DNA of 63,247 nt, taken from positions 26,375 to 89,621 of the forward strand of contig KN817655.1 of assembly GCA_000827495.1 (NCBI GenBank), read 5' to 3'. Positions 1 to 10,921 of this stretch are shown one piece after another (within the stretch, counting starts at the first letter, position 1; each line of letters begins with the position of its first letter). The position numbers and the translations under genes are program-made. The notes under the pieces are model-generated. The model saw nothing but the letters and a program-made list of their open reading frames with translations. It searched no databases and was not told the origin of the DNA. The stretch is from Hypholoma sublateritium FD-334 SS-4. Lineage: Eukaryota > Basidiomycota > Agaricomycetes > Agaricales > Strophariaceae.

Positions 1-149
1 AAAGATTTGTGAATCGAGACAGATTCTCAGACAAAACAGACTCATACCAGGGAGTACCGCACACTTTAGATTTCTTATACTGGTTGTAGAGTGTCGCTCG
101 ATCCTAGTAAAGATCTCTCTCCGCTGGGGTTTTGTTTTGTTTTGAGAGA

Positions 150-489
150 TTCGAGTCTAGACCCACAGTCAGCCTCTCACCGGGCAATCAGTGGACAATC
201 CACAAGAAGGACGTGCGGTGAATTGGCGACGTGGTCGGCTCCCCTCTGACGATTCGAGCCAGAAGCCCGGTCCTGATCTCGCTGGCGCTAGATCTATCTA
301 CGAACTAGCAGGAAGACTGCAGAATCCGTGAGTTTATCTCGTTAATCAATGTTGCCCGCCCGTTTGAGGCGTATATGATACAGGACGAAGCGCGAGTGGC
401 CCGGATATCTGCTACTGCAGGGATATTCCATCTCGCCAGGCCCGTGTCTTAGGCAAAGCTCCCTACACACAGACTCAGCCAGCATTTAA
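150..489 (+). CDS. possible hypothetical gene fragment, two exons
   Basis: An open stretch from about 150 runs to a good donor (GTGAGT at 328). An acceptor (ATACAG, ending 383) follows, and the frame then stays open to a TAA at 487-489. The joined peptide is hydrophilic in exon 1 (PSDDSSQKPGPDLAG) and resembles no family I know. No start codon can be fixed. It could be the 3' end of a gene beginning outside the readable part, or chance. Confidence 0.22.
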
Positions 490-1306
490 AGCACAACCTC
501 AACGCCGGCGAGCACGCGGTATACGCACACATCCCTAGCGGCATGCGCTGCAGCGCCTTTTCCGACGTGCAGGTCGACCCGGATCTCCTTGCGATGTAGT
601 CGACAATCCGTGACGACCCAAACGTGCAGCGTGGATCCGGACTCGGACTCGGTTCGACGAGTCGCGGACCCTCGAACCGGATATCGAGGGTTTTACGCTG
701 TTCAGCCTTGTGCAACCCGTGCTATGCTTGACGGTTACACAGGCACGTCACTCCCGCGCTTGCTGACAGACATGGTCGCGTTGCAGAACTGTGTATTCAT
801 TCCTTTTCCTGATGTAGGTGTGGATTTCCGACGAAGTCACTGTCTGCAATCAGTGATACGAGTGCCCCCAGCCTCCCTTCGCCCATTCCGGCGGACTCGA
901 AGAAGATCATTGGCGTACCGCAGAAGACTGCACAGGTTCATCCGGCTGAGGGCGCGGTGATGAGATTCCCATCGCGTGACTCACCGACAAGCAGTGGGCG
1001 CCGCTGCAACGACGAAACGGGGCACCCCTCCTGGCAAGAAGAATAGCAATACAGGATATTACCAACCGACGCGGAGACCCAGCTCCATCTCGACAAAGAA
1101 CGCAGTGCAATCGAGGGTGACTAGGCGCGCACTCCGTGTTGATATATCCGCACGCAATTTGCATCTCATATACAACTTGACACGCAGAAACAGAAACGGA
1201 ATGATAGGTGAGTCCGATTGACAAATACAAATGATTTTTACAGCTAATCACGGAGTAAAGTTATCATTCTTCGAACTTGAACTGTAAAGATAAGAGGGAC
1301 TGTAGG
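490..1306. other. no supported gene
   Basis: Overlapping ORFs of 70-125 codons occur on both strands (the longest is plus 589-960). They are mutually exclusive, show no motif and have no clear splice structure. I see nothing to annotate. Confidence 0.5.
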
Positions 1307-1616
1307 CTAATCAGTCTGACGAAACACGTAGGCTAACATCAGTAGAACCAGAAGGAAGAATGTGAGATGTCCAGCAGTTTCTATGTCAGCAGTACGTTGC
1401 ACGTCGTCACGTCGCTGCTGTGTAATGCGCTCGAATTCGTCGAGGTAATGGTCATTTAAGCCAGCTCGGTACTATGAAGCACAAGCGGCGGTAAGTTACT
1501 GCGAGTAACTGCGTGCTTACTTTCACGATTGTGCGCAAAGCAGCCGCAAGCTCGGCGATCTCCTCCCTGCAGCGTTTCTGGGCCTGTGGAATAGAATCAG
1601 CGTCAAATGTGGACAT
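1307..1616 (-). CDS. short tail-anchored coiled-coil protein (hypothetical)
   Basis: Two exons (1616-1521 and 1471-1307) flank a 49-nt GTAAGC...ATAG intron and join in phase 0 to give an 86-residue protein. Exon 1 starts with an ATG and is rich in E, A and R (AQKRCREEIAELAAALR). The second exon continues the charged helix (EFERITQQRRDDVQR) and ends with a single hydrophobic segment (LTFFLLVLLMLAYVF) plus a short polar tail. That is the layout of a tail-anchored membrane protein. It is not seen in a simple ORF scan because the exons are short. Function unknown. The clean phase, intron length and C-terminal anchor make a real gene likely. Confidence 0.6.
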
Positions 1617-2986
1617 GATTCTAAGAGGCGTACGGCTGTAGCAGCGCCTAAAGCGGCGTCAACTGATGCTCTTTGGGCCATCGTTCTTTCCAAATGCTTC
1701 AAGAGGACGTCAATTGTCTATCAATTAATTGGTTAGCCTGTGCGAGAACAAAGGGTCGGGGGGGGGTACGATAACCACCTCGTTCCTGGCAACGACAGCC
1801 ACCTAGATTTATGATGTTCCAACTGGCCATGAATATACCAAGATATAACAATACAGCTCACCTGCATGTTATTTTCAGGAGTGTGCGACATTGCAGTTGA
1901 GTTCTTGATTTCGGAAATCTATGTAGTGGGGGATGCGGAAATAGTACAGATAGGTAGGGCATGCTTTATACCTCGTTTGATTCGCCAGAAACAAAGGGGA
2001 TTGTAGCGTGCACATTCCAGCTACTGATACCGAGTGAGCATATGATCAAATTATATGATCACAGTCTTGTCACAGTCCAAACGTTCGAAGATAATACTAA
2101 GTAATTGCCTAAGTTTACTTCATAAATAATTCATCGGTAACCATGGTTGAGACGTCCGTCTTTCACTTTCATACGAGTGACATACTCAGGAGCACCTGGT
2201 ATATATAAATTGGATGTGCTCTCCAAGTGCTCTCGATATCGACTTGTGTTTGCCGTACGCAATGAGCCGCCGGCCATCGTGCCGTCGACTGCCGGTGGCC
2301 GGCATTTTGCAGTCCCATATGTTGTTCCAGTCCGTCCATCCCGAAAAAGTATCTTTTGACTTCTGTCCGGCGGATGTGCAAGGATGCCAGCGTTTACAAC
2401 GGTTTGGAGGCGCTCGTTGATCCGAGGACCAGAGGATGGCGCAATCGACATTATCACCGTCGCAGGTAGTAAGTAGTACTGTCTTTTATTATCTATATTT
2501 ATTTTGTATTTATCATCGGTCGATGGCAGTTCTAATTAGGGTTTGTGACTAGCGAGCTGACACAAAGATATGTGTTTCTTGAACTAGAGAAGAGTGAACG
2601 GCAAGTATACGGTACATTTTTTTTGTATTGTCGTTGTCAAGTCGTTGTGGTCAGGTTCCTGACATCACTTCACAATCAGACGAAAGCAAGCACTTGCCAC
2701 TGAAGGCGCTGAAGAATGCGTTACCCAGGCCAGCGATCCCATCCATTCCCCACAGCACCTCAAAACCTGTTCGCGGCTGAACGTTGAACACGCACTTCCC
2801 CCAGACGTTCCATGTTTCCATTCTCGCCGCGGTAGCCTTCTATCAATTGATCGAGAATTTATGGGATCCTGAGGGAGAAAGGAACCATTTGGTCACTGGT
2901 GAAGCGAGTAGATATACAGAACTACTGACATTTCATCACTGTATATAGGTAGGCGAAAGATTATAGGCGAAAGAGTAGAAGTAACT
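1617..2986. other. intergenic, no supported gene
   Basis: This spacer holds a G-run near 1758-1766 and conflicting ORFs of 68-108 codons around 2131-2457 on both strands. None has a recognisable motif or a consistent set of introns. Confidence 0.45.
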
Positions 2987-3561
2987 TCATTTAGCGGAGA
3001 GTCCCATGTACGTGTTGTCTCTTTTCCCCACTTCCACCCATTCCTTCAAAATGAGGTCGTGAAAGATTCTTACCGCGATGCAGCCAATCACAAACAAAAA
3101 GAATGCAAGAAGTAAGCACTGCATCAAACCACGAAAGGTGAGTTGGAGGCGGCAGTTCCGACTTGGTTTGCTGTCAGGTCTTTCGCCGGTGGATTCCAAC
3201 AAGTTTCTCCATGCCTTCTCGCAAGGTATCAGAGGCATGTCAGTCAATCGGAAGTGATAAACGTACTGCTTCGTACTCCTCAAGGGCAATGCGAGCATCT
3301 GTGATCGATATATCAGCGGACTCCAATAGCAGACGGCTGCACGCCTGATACTGTTGGGATATCAGAAGAATTTATACCAGAGAACATGAGAGGTATGCAC
3401 TGCCCTGGCCAGGGCGAATGAGGCCTGTCGAAGATCCTCCTTTGACTTAGAGATATCGGCTGCCGAGTCATCTAGCATGCCCTAGTTAGTGAGCCAGTGT
3501 CAGAGCGAGGTTCGGATAGCGGCTAGGATCATCAACTTACGTATGTGTCGTCTGGGAGCAT
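2987..3561 (-). CDS. short single-pass membrane coiled-coil protein (hypothetical)
   Basis: Four exons (3561-3541, 3481-3401, 3350-3267, 3217-2987) separated by introns of 59, 50 and 49 nt join into about 138 residues. The first three exons encode a helical, charged segment (DISKSKEDLRQASFALAR, then LLLESADISITDARIALEEY). The last exon has one hydrophobic stretch (CLLLAFFLFVIGCIAV) followed by a basic tail. A TATA-like element (reverse strand, about 3624-3635) lies about 65 bp upstream. The plan of a coiled-coil head with a C-terminal anchor is the same as in the gene ending at 1307, but I see no convincing residue identity between them. The last intron ends in GAG, so that junction is the weakest. 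Function unknown. Confidence 0.55.
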
Positions 3562-3987
3562 ACGGGACTATGTACTGAATGAAGTAAGGAGAGGGTTAAA
3601 TGGACGATACAGGGGATTTGACATTGAATTTATAAGGACAGACGGATGCGGCAAAGACAAAGGATGCCTAGAAAGAACGAAGCCGGGAGCCGCTTTGTCC
3701 CGTGATTCAACCTCTTGCCATTGGGACTTGATTGGGACGCGCGCGCGCCGCGCGCACTGGCAGTTGAAGTTTGAACACCTTCGACGTCGCAAGTAATAGT
3801 GCCAACAATTGACGCGCATCAAGCACTACTGGGTTTCCCGTGTAGGTTTAGCAAAAATCTCGGCTCAAGTATTGGCAAATTGCAAGACTTACCTTGCGTT
3901 CCAAGCTTCAAAACGGATCTCCCCGAGCCGCAAGGCAAAGGCAGCAGGTCATGAGGCAGCCAGCTGCAATAGACCTTTGTCGTGATT

Positions 3988-4002
3988 GTATATATATATT
4001 AA
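3988..4002 (+). promoter_or_regulatory. TATA-like element upstream of RING gene
   Basis: An alternating TA tract lies about 50 bp before the ATG at 4049, a spacing seen for several other short genes in this window. Confidence 0.45.
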
Positions 4003-4048
4003 GGCGGGGTACCGATTCACCATTTTCAGAAATCTCCCCTCACCAGTC

Positions 4049-4708
4049 ATGCCCGCTGAAAGAAGTACACGAGAAAAAGCTGATCCAAAGGATATCATCC
4101 TGGTCTCAGATGGGGAAGATGACTTTCCGCCGGTTGAGGTGCATGTAAAGTCCCGCTTGGGAAGGCGAAAAACCGCGCTGAATTTGACTTAGGAGGCTTT
4201 TTTGGGATACATGGAAAAAAGGAAGGCCAAGTCCGCCAAAGAGCAGAAGCAGCGGCACCGGGAGAAGAAGCACAATGACTTGTTAAAGCAATTGGCACGC
4301 GCTGAGAAGACAAATGAGCAGTTGACCTCTGTATGCTGAGACTTCTGCATCTACCGGCTATGTTTCCTTACCCATTTGCATCGTCAATTAGGCGTTAGCT
4401 TCGTTGAAAGAGTTTGCAAATTGCGGAATCTGTTTCGATTTGATGGAGGACCCTACTGTGTGAGTGTCTTGCTTAATAGATATTCGAAAATTGACTTGCA
4501 GCTCAGAATTATGTGTGGGCATGTGTTCTGTCGGTCGTGTATCTCTCTGGAGGCGGAATTTCAGGTTAGCAGGAGTGGGTCCGTAGCGCATAAGAGCCCC
4601 GATGTATACGGTTGCCCGACCTGCAGGCATCTAGTTCCAAAGGCGAAGCCATTTTACAAAATCCACGGTCTCCGTTGCGTGGTAGAATCCCTTCCGAGCG
4701 AGGACTGA
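4049..4708 (+). CDS. short coiled-coil RING-finger protein, putative E3 ubiquitin ligase
   Basis: Four exons. Exon 1 (MPAERSTREKADPKD...) is acidic and ends at GTT GAG. A 54-nt intron (GTGCAT...ACTTAG) removes what would otherwise be an in-frame TAG. Exon 2 is a basic coiled coil (YMEKRKAKSAKEQKQRHREK, then LLKQLARAEKTNEQLTS). Exons 3 and 4 build a C3HC4-type RING: NCGICFDLMEDPT, then MCGHVFCRSCI, then YGCPTCRHLVP. If the last intron is GTGAGT...CTCAG, the joined core reads DPTVIMCGHVFC, the usual RING spacing. The whole protein is only about 165 residues, with no other domain, so a RING-mediated ubiquitin-ligase role is inferred from the fold alone. Start chosen at the first ATG after the TATA-like tract. 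Confidence 0.75.
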
Positions 4709-5461
4709 AGACCCAGGGCTGGCTTGGGCAATGAGACTTGGGTGCTACTCAAAGCGATGAGGGGAGGGAGGGTACTCTGCTCGTCGCGTGGCCAGTGAGA
4801 GTCGGGGGAGCTTTTAGAGAGCAGCAATAGAGTCTAATATTTTCTCAATTCATTATAGGGAATGATGATCTGTACGGATTACCTGTATATAATATTCACG
4901 TCTTCTGATAGAACGAAGTCAGAAGAATTCAATCTGAAATAATGAAATAAACTACTTCACAAAGACAAGTTGAACCTGAAACTGCTCGCCTCGACTGTCG
5001 ATTATTGGTTATTGGCTGACGGACAGACGGCTAGTGAGAAGTATTAGTAACCTACTATAAGTACTGCACTTCCTTGGTACTTCTAGGATTTTAACCTGAT
5101 TTATGGTCGTCGGAGGTAAGATAGCGGCGTATCCAACATCCCAGAGCGGAAATACGCAGACTGCATAGCGTACGGTGCTGTCAGACAACGCGGACTCCCC
5201 AGGCATGGCGTTAGCGAGTCCCGACGAGAGGACTGGCAGAGGCGGACGAGAGTGTGCACTGTGGGTGAGCGGCGGCCGGCCCATGGTGACAGCGTGTGAC
5301 TCGGCACATCCCTAACGCCCCGGGGCCCGCATCATCCTCAGGCTGCTACTTCCAACTTACTTCGCTACGGTGAGCAGCGCCTGATTTCGCTTCGATGTCG
5401 GACACTACTAAATGTTTGTTCTATTATCTCTGCCTGGGATCTCTACCCCTCGTTCTCGGCT
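4709..5461. other. spacer ending in a chitin synthase fragment
   Basis: 4709-5380 shows no supported gene. The last 75 bases or so before the transposon (up to 5461) read LPLVLG in one frame and SAWDLYPSF in another. These continue into CAGLVTD on the far side of the element (8409 on) and match the lumenal segment of fungal class V-type chitin synthases. The frame change between the two pieces suggests the gene was already damaged. Confidence 0.4.
5455..5461. repeat. target-site duplication, left copy
   Basis: CTCGGCT, identical to 8409-8415 on the other side of the transposon. Confidence 0.75.
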
Positions 5462-5640
5462 CAGGTACCTATGTTACAGTGGGGCACATGACATGGTCCA
5501 GCGAATGGCTACAGTGTAGCTGTATCATATGGGTTCAGCGGGCCCACTGAACCGGCGAATCCGCACATACCAATTTAGGTAACCTTTATGTAGCCATATG
5601 ATATGGTCCAGCGGGCCCGCTGGAAGTGTGAAATGGCCCA
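5462..5640. repeat. left terminal inverted repeat
   Basis: Pairs imperfectly with about 8225-8408. It shares, in order, the tip, GGTCCAGCGAA, GGCTACA, a CAGCGGGCCC block and TATGATATGGTCCAGCGGGC. Confidence 0.7.
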
Positions 5641-5841
5641 CGGACAAGCCTCCGGCAGTACACATAGCTGCANGGNAGCGGAATAATGTTCCCGCACATA
5701 AGGCAGGCAATAAAAAANTATGCTGCCGGAAACTTGTTGCGCCGCAGGCCAGCAAAAAATACACATTCCGCGGGTACTAGATATAACTGCCGTAGTGTAT
5801 GGCTGCCGGAATATAAATATATAGGCTGCCAGAAATGCATT

Positions 5842-6010
5842 GCGCCGCAGGCACGGAAAAAAATACCAAAATGTTGCCGCTGCTGGTAATTTAAAAATTA
5901 GCTTGCCGGAAATACCATGCGCCGCAGGCACGGAAAAAAATACCAAAATGTTGCCGCTGCCGGTAATGTAAAAATTAGCTTGCCGGAAATACCATGCGCC
6001 GCAGGCACGG
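5842..6010. repeat. 77-bp tandem repeat, about two copies
   Basis: The unit starting GCGCCGCAGGCACGGAAAA begins at 5842, 5919 and 5996, a constant period of 77 bases, with few differences between copies. Confidence 0.8.
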
Positions 6011-7420
6011 AAAAAATGATAATCTGCCTGTCATGCCTGCCGGCAACAGGCATGAAAATTGTGCACCCATACAGTGCACTGCCGCAATAGGGCATAATAT
6101 ATACAGTAACATAGCTTTGCGGAACAGTGTCCGGAACCATACACAGTGTGCGGCAACATCACGGAAACTATAAAAGCTCACNGGCAACACTCCAGCAATT
6201 ATAAAAAGCGCANGGCAACAGCGGAAACTATAAAAAGCGCGCGGCAACAGCGGAAACTATAAAAAGCACAGCGGCAACGTACCGGAAATTATAAACAGTG
6301 TGCGGCAACACTGCGGAAATGATAAATGGCTGGCGGAAACACACCAGAAACTATCAAAAGCTCACCNGCAATGCACAAGACATTGAAATTAATGTAGGCA
6401 TTNCCATTGTACACACAGAAATCATGCAGGNAATGGAATTATAACTGTAAATACAGCCATAATGAAATTAATACATGTAAGTAACTGATTATGAGTATAT
6501 GTACCACAACAACGTCCCTGGAACTAGATTGGGCAATGAAATAACAGTATACCTATCAAAAGATTGAGTGTGTATTGCAGTTTCTTTAACTATTCATTTT
6601 TCGCCACTTGCTAGATGTTTGTATGAATTAGAAAACTCCATATAATTAGCAATAGACAAATTATGTAGCCCATAACCGTACAGAATTAGANNCTGCAATG
6701 AAAATAAAATAGATTGAGATGGTATAGTTCATACAAGATAAAAAGATTCTTCCGTGTATGCTGTGGCCATGATACAGACTTCGTAAAGTGTGACATAGTT
6801 CTTTCTGTGGTTTGCAATGGTGGATTGCACTACCTGAGGAATACTCAACGCCTATCCTGCAACGGATTTGAGACATAGATCTGTGTTCAACAGAAAACAT
6901 TGCCCCAGTATGATGAAAAGCTTGACAAACAGAAGAAATTAGCAACTTGACGATTGATATAAACAACTGCGGGAATCATTTACAAGAACTGAGTTGTTAC
7001 ATTATAATTGCGGTCAACTAAACTGTGATAACTTCACTGCTGGAGTTATTTCCGGGCATATAATTGCAATGCCAACCCTATATACAATTATAAATTCAAT
7101 GCATGAATCACTCATGGGTTTAGGATTACATTTCCCTATTGCCTGAATTGTTTCCGGGAAGAGAATTGTAATTATCAATTGCTGGTTGTTGTTTCCGGGC
7201 ATGGAATCACAATTCCCTCTTGCCGGAGGTACAATTATCATGCCGCAGAGTTTGCGGGAATTATGGGGCATTTAACTATGCAGTACTATGTATCCGCCAA
7301 ATATTATAGTCAATATATNNCACCACAAAATCTTAATGCTAGGTATACATACACCTAATGCATTTCTAATGGTATCATTCNGTCCGGAAGGCAGCTGTAA
7401 TGCTGCAGCAGTGTCCNGAA

Positions 7421-7790
7421 GCTATTTTGATGCCGGATACACTGCCGGAATCTATTTATAATACACTTTCCNTAAGCCTTGNCGCACATCATTGCNGGAC
7501 ACCAGACAACACATTGCCGGAATATATTTATAATATACTTCCCGCGCACCTTGCCNCACACTATGGCAATGTCCCGACACTCATTTGATGCCACCCNGNA
7601 GATATTTTGATGCCGNATACACTGCCGGAATCTATTTATAATACACTTTCCGTGAGCCTTGCCGCACATCATTGCGGGACACCAGACAACACATTGCCGG
7701 AATNTATTTATAATATACTTCCCGNGCACCTTGCCNCACACTATGGCAATGTCCCGACACTCATTTGATGCCACCCGGAAGATATTTTGA
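7421..7790. repeat. 180-bp tandem repeat, about two copies
   Basis: The segment starting at the ATTTTGATGCCGG motif recurs at 7421, 7601 and 7781 with near-identical sequence, including the CATTTGATGCCACCC end of the unit. The period is exactly 180 bases. N calls cluster here, consistent with collapsed or mixed repeat copies. Confidence 0.85.
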
Positions 7791-8224
7791 TGCCGGAAAT
7801 CATTATAGTGCACTTTCCGTGAGTGTTGCGGGATGCCAGGCATTATCATTCCGCCCGGTAGGCAAGTACAATTTCTGTGAGCTATTATGATGCCAAAGTG
7901 CACTTTCCGTGAGTTGTGCTGCACTGCACATTAAGTATTGCCGGAAGCTCATTTAGCTTGCCGCCAACTTGCCACAGCNTGATTTCCGGGCNGCGGGAAG
8001 TTGTTTATAATATATAACCTANNTTGGTAGTGTACCATATTGCCAGATACTTATTTATTTTACCANGTCCGGCAAGTGATTAGCTTGCCGCCAACCTGCC
8101 GCAGCATGATTTCCGGGCAGCGGGAAGTTGTCTTTATATGTAAATATGAAATGCCTGATATTGCCGCATGCNGGATGCAGCATAATACATTCTTGCCGCA
8201 GCTTTCCGCAGGTGTGCCGGGGAA

Positions 8225-8408
8225 TAATTGTCATATACAGCGGGCCCGCTGGACCATATCATAAGGCTACAGTGTAGTTACNTAAGCAATACTTAATTTG
8301 GTAAGTGTTATTCGCTGGCTCAGCGGGGCCGCTGGAGCCACATCATATAGGTACAGTGTAGCCGTTCGCTGGACCGTACCATATGGTACTGCCTAACATA
8401 GGTATGTG
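8225..8408. repeat. right terminal inverted repeat
   Basis: Reverse-complement partner of 5462-5640. Confidence 0.7.
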
Positions 8409-8415
8409 CTCGGCT
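8409..8415. repeat. target-site duplication, right copy
   Basis: CTCGGCT; reading resumes here as GCAGLVTD of the interrupted chitin synthase. Confidence 0.75.
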
Positions 8416-9800
8416 GCGCCGGCCTCGTCACGGACTACCAGCTTTTTCTGTCAGTCGCCCCGCTCGCGCACCACATTAGCGGCGTGCTGCTCGACATCGA
8501 TTGCGGCACTCGTGCTCAAGGGGCCATGAGGTCGCAGTGGCTAACACCATGAAGTACGTCTCTTCTGTTTCATGTAGCATGACTAAGAAGGCTATAGGGA
8601 TCTGGGGCATCCATCATACCCTTCTGTACGATCTGAAGCACTATACGTATTCTGCCGGGCTGAACAGCAATCCGGGGCTATTCAACTTCCTCGATCAGGA
8701 CCTTGTTGATGGATTCCAGCAGCGCTCGGGGCAGGACATCACTCCGGTGCTAGATACCATGCTCAACAGCATGAACCCGACGTGTATGGCCGGCGAGGCA
8801 GATTCCAGGAAGTCAGTGAGGTGTCAGGTCCAGAACTATTTCCTCATTATCATCTCCTGTATCTTGATGGCTTCAATCTTGACATAATGTGCGTATCCAT
8901 TCCAACATGAATGGAGTCGCTGCTAACATCGATTTACCTATAAAGTCTTAGCTGTTCTCCGGCTCGGCTCAAGGCGCAAACCTGAAAAGTTTGTCCTTTT
9001 CCAGGTACCGTGTTACACCGAGGACGAAGAATCGCTTCAGCGCACCATCGATTCCTTGATCACGGTGAATAAACGCAAGCTCCTCTTCATTTTATCTGAT
9101 GGCAATATTCTAGGAGTTGATCCTAAGCTTGCTCCCGAACCACTGTTGTTCAAGTCCGTTGGTGAAGGGTTAAAGCACTCAACTACGGAAGGTCTACTCT
9201 GGGCTGTACAACTTTGAAGGACACGTCTTTCCGTAAGTTTTTTGTGCTTGTTGACTTGGACTGTTTACTAGCAATATCGTTTTTATCATAGGTATATGGA
9301 CATTGTCAAAGTCGGAAAGCCCCCTGAACGTTCACAGCCTGGATATCGTGGAAAGCATGCGGTTGTTGCACGCTCTATCGTCCCCAACCTCGACAGGCTA
9401 CACAAGCTGAATTTTTTCATCCTTGGCGAGGATCGGTTCTTGACGACACTCATGATCAAGAAGACAGTTCTATCCTGAAACTGCCATGCACACGATGGCA
9501 CCTGAGTCGCGCCGCATCTTATTCTTGCAACGTCGTCGCAGGATCAACTCGACCGTGCCCAACCTGATGGAGCTCATTTTTCTTCCGGAGCTACTTGGAT
9601 TCTGTTGTTTCTCGATGCGCTTCTTCAACCCAATCGATCTCGTCGATACCACGGTACGCAACATCTTTTCCTCATTGGCATTTCAGCCAACTGATCAGCA
9701 GTTTTCCTCGTAGATCCTTCCTTCTACTCACGAAAACTTTCGCGCACTAATGTTATGCCAATTAGTTGATCTACCTCATCGTTGTCACCACCAGGCAAGC
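8409..9800 (+). pseudogene. chitin synthase (class V/VII-like) pseudogene
   Basis: Fragments of a fungal chitin synthase appear in the right order but in changing frames. They are the lumenal region (GCAGLVTD, ISGVLLDIDCGTRAQG), KHYTYSAGL with DLVDGFQQRSGQDIT, the membrane/linker region (CQVQNYFLIIISCILMASIL), VPCYTEDEESLQRTIDSL, then KRKLLFILSDGN, LLFKSVGEG, VKVGKPPERSQPG, then LGEDRFLTTL, and RRRRINSTVPNL with LPELLGFC. Stops and frameshifts separate them. About 250 residues of the catalytic core, including the DAD region, are missing between the PPERSQPG block and GEDRF. The QRRRWIN signature reads QRRRRIN here. The N-terminal part lies beyond the transposon at 5462-8408. Cell-wall chitin synthesis is the family function; this copy cannot be functional. 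Confidence 0.85.
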
Positions 9801-9864
9801 TGCTCTGCCAACTATTGGCTCCGTTACGTTAGCTGGCGTGTACCCCAGCGACGTTACCTCCAAG

Positions 9865-10921
9865 TCAGAACTGTTCGAAGATTTGAGCAGCTATGAAGTC
9901 GTTCTCTCCGGTCCCGCATTGACAAGAACCATTTGTGTTTGATTTGTGTTCGGCGTCTCGACCCGACACGTTTCGGATAACATCGTCAAGCCGCCTTACA
10001 AGCTTGGGGCCGTGGCGTAGCTCAGGGGTCGGCAGGCAGCGCTGTTGGCGGAGAAAGTGCGAGAGTTCGCTGGCACACAGGTCGAGGTACGTGCAGAAAG
10101 TAGGCATTGTGTGATGTAGTTATGCTCATCTGTCTTGGCAAGGTTGGGACCATGACGAAGACCGCGACGATATACAAGTTCATCGTAGCTAAGTCGGCAT
10201 ACTGGTCTCCTCTTCGCTACCAAGGCTTCCCTCGATCGTGCCGCACCAGTATTAGTAACATTATCGCTCATAGGACACCAGATGATCGGCCGCTTCACGA
10301 CGGGGACATTCTCAACATTGACATCAATGTATCTTTCAATGGGTACCACGGTGACAGCGACACCTCCAATACCTTCCTCGTCGGCGACGTTGATGAGCTA
10401 AGTAGTACAGGTTACGAATGAAGCCCCTGAACGCCCGATCGCCGTCTGTGGGCCCAAATAGCCGTCCAAGGCGATCGGGAAGGCAGTTTACGACTTGTTT
10501 GCGTAGATGAGCTACATCTCGGAGAAGTTCAACATGGTGTACCACTGGGCGCCGTGGATTCTTTGTCACTGTACGTCAAATTTGGCATTCGAACCTGGAG
10601 TTATTACTGACCGGAATGGGCTTCTAGTAAATGTTGAACGGGGAACATGGCCCCGGGTCGCTACTGCACGATTGAGGTGAGCAGGTGTCAACTTTGGTTA
10701 TCATTAAATATACTCATTAGCATGTAGCCTGCTGTCGTTCAAGGAAGGAACCTACGAGGATGTATTTTCGCGGATGGTTGGACTGTTTCCACCGAAGTAA
10801 GTAGCCCATCTACACTCCTGATAGTATAACTCATCGAACGTCTCGTAGAATTGTGCCAGGAGTGCTCAAGTAGAACGCATGGTACTCATCACAGAAAAGG
10901 GCGCAGACATGCTTACGCAGT
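9865..10921 (+). pseudogene. type-1 methionine aminopeptidase pseudogene
   Basis: The order of blocks matches a mitochondrial-type MetAP1: SSYEVVLS, then NIVKPPYKLGA, LLAEKVREFAGTQVE, FIVAKSAYWSPLRYQGFPRS, TSISNIIAHRTPDDRPLHDG, DILNIDINVSFNGYHGD and TFLVGDVDE, followed after stops by IAVCGP, then FADGWTVST and MVLITEKGADMLTQ before a TGA. The metal-ligand Asp in DINV and the HGD motif survive, but His of the IAHG motif is followed by R rather than G. In-frame stops and frame changes occur after 10421. Introns are retained in part, so this is a decayed genomic copy and not a processed one. It begins within about 70 bases of the end of the chitin synthase relic. Confidence 0.8.

Larger units (their letters stand above)
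5462..8408. mobile_element. 2947-bp non-autonomous DNA transposon with TIRs, inserted in a chitin synthase
   Basis: Imperfect terminal inverted repeats of about 180 bp bound the element: left tip CAGGTACCTATGTTAC, right tip (reverse complement) CACATACCTATGTTAG. They contain repeated motifs such as GGTCCAGCG and the palindrome CAGCGGGCCCGCTG. The heptamer CTCGGCT flanks both ends (5455-5461, 8409-8415), and removing the element plus one copy restores the reading LPLVLG/CAGLVTD. No transposase ORF is visible. The interior is built from short degenerate GCCGGAA-type units spaced by AT-rich DNA, with two clear tandem arrays. Superfamily not assignable from tips and duplication alone (a 7-8 bp duplication would fit hAT- or KDZ-like elements). 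Confidence 0.8.

Noticed and set aside
4095..4313. Minus-strand ORF antisense to the RING gene
   Set aside because: It is a shadow of the plus-strand exons, which have better splice sites and a clear RING.
5575..6247. Minus-strand ORFs rich in FSVPAAHGISGKLIF-type repeats
   Set aside because: They are translations of the 77-bp and related repeats within the transposon, not a protein family.
7355..7924. 189-codon minus-strand ORF
   Set aside because: The repeated peptide comes from the 180-bp tandem repeat and contains many ambiguous codons.
5640..8225. CRISPR-like spaced repeats
   Set aside because: Unit length and spacing are irregular, the units lie inside TIRs with a target duplication, and the host is a eukaryote.
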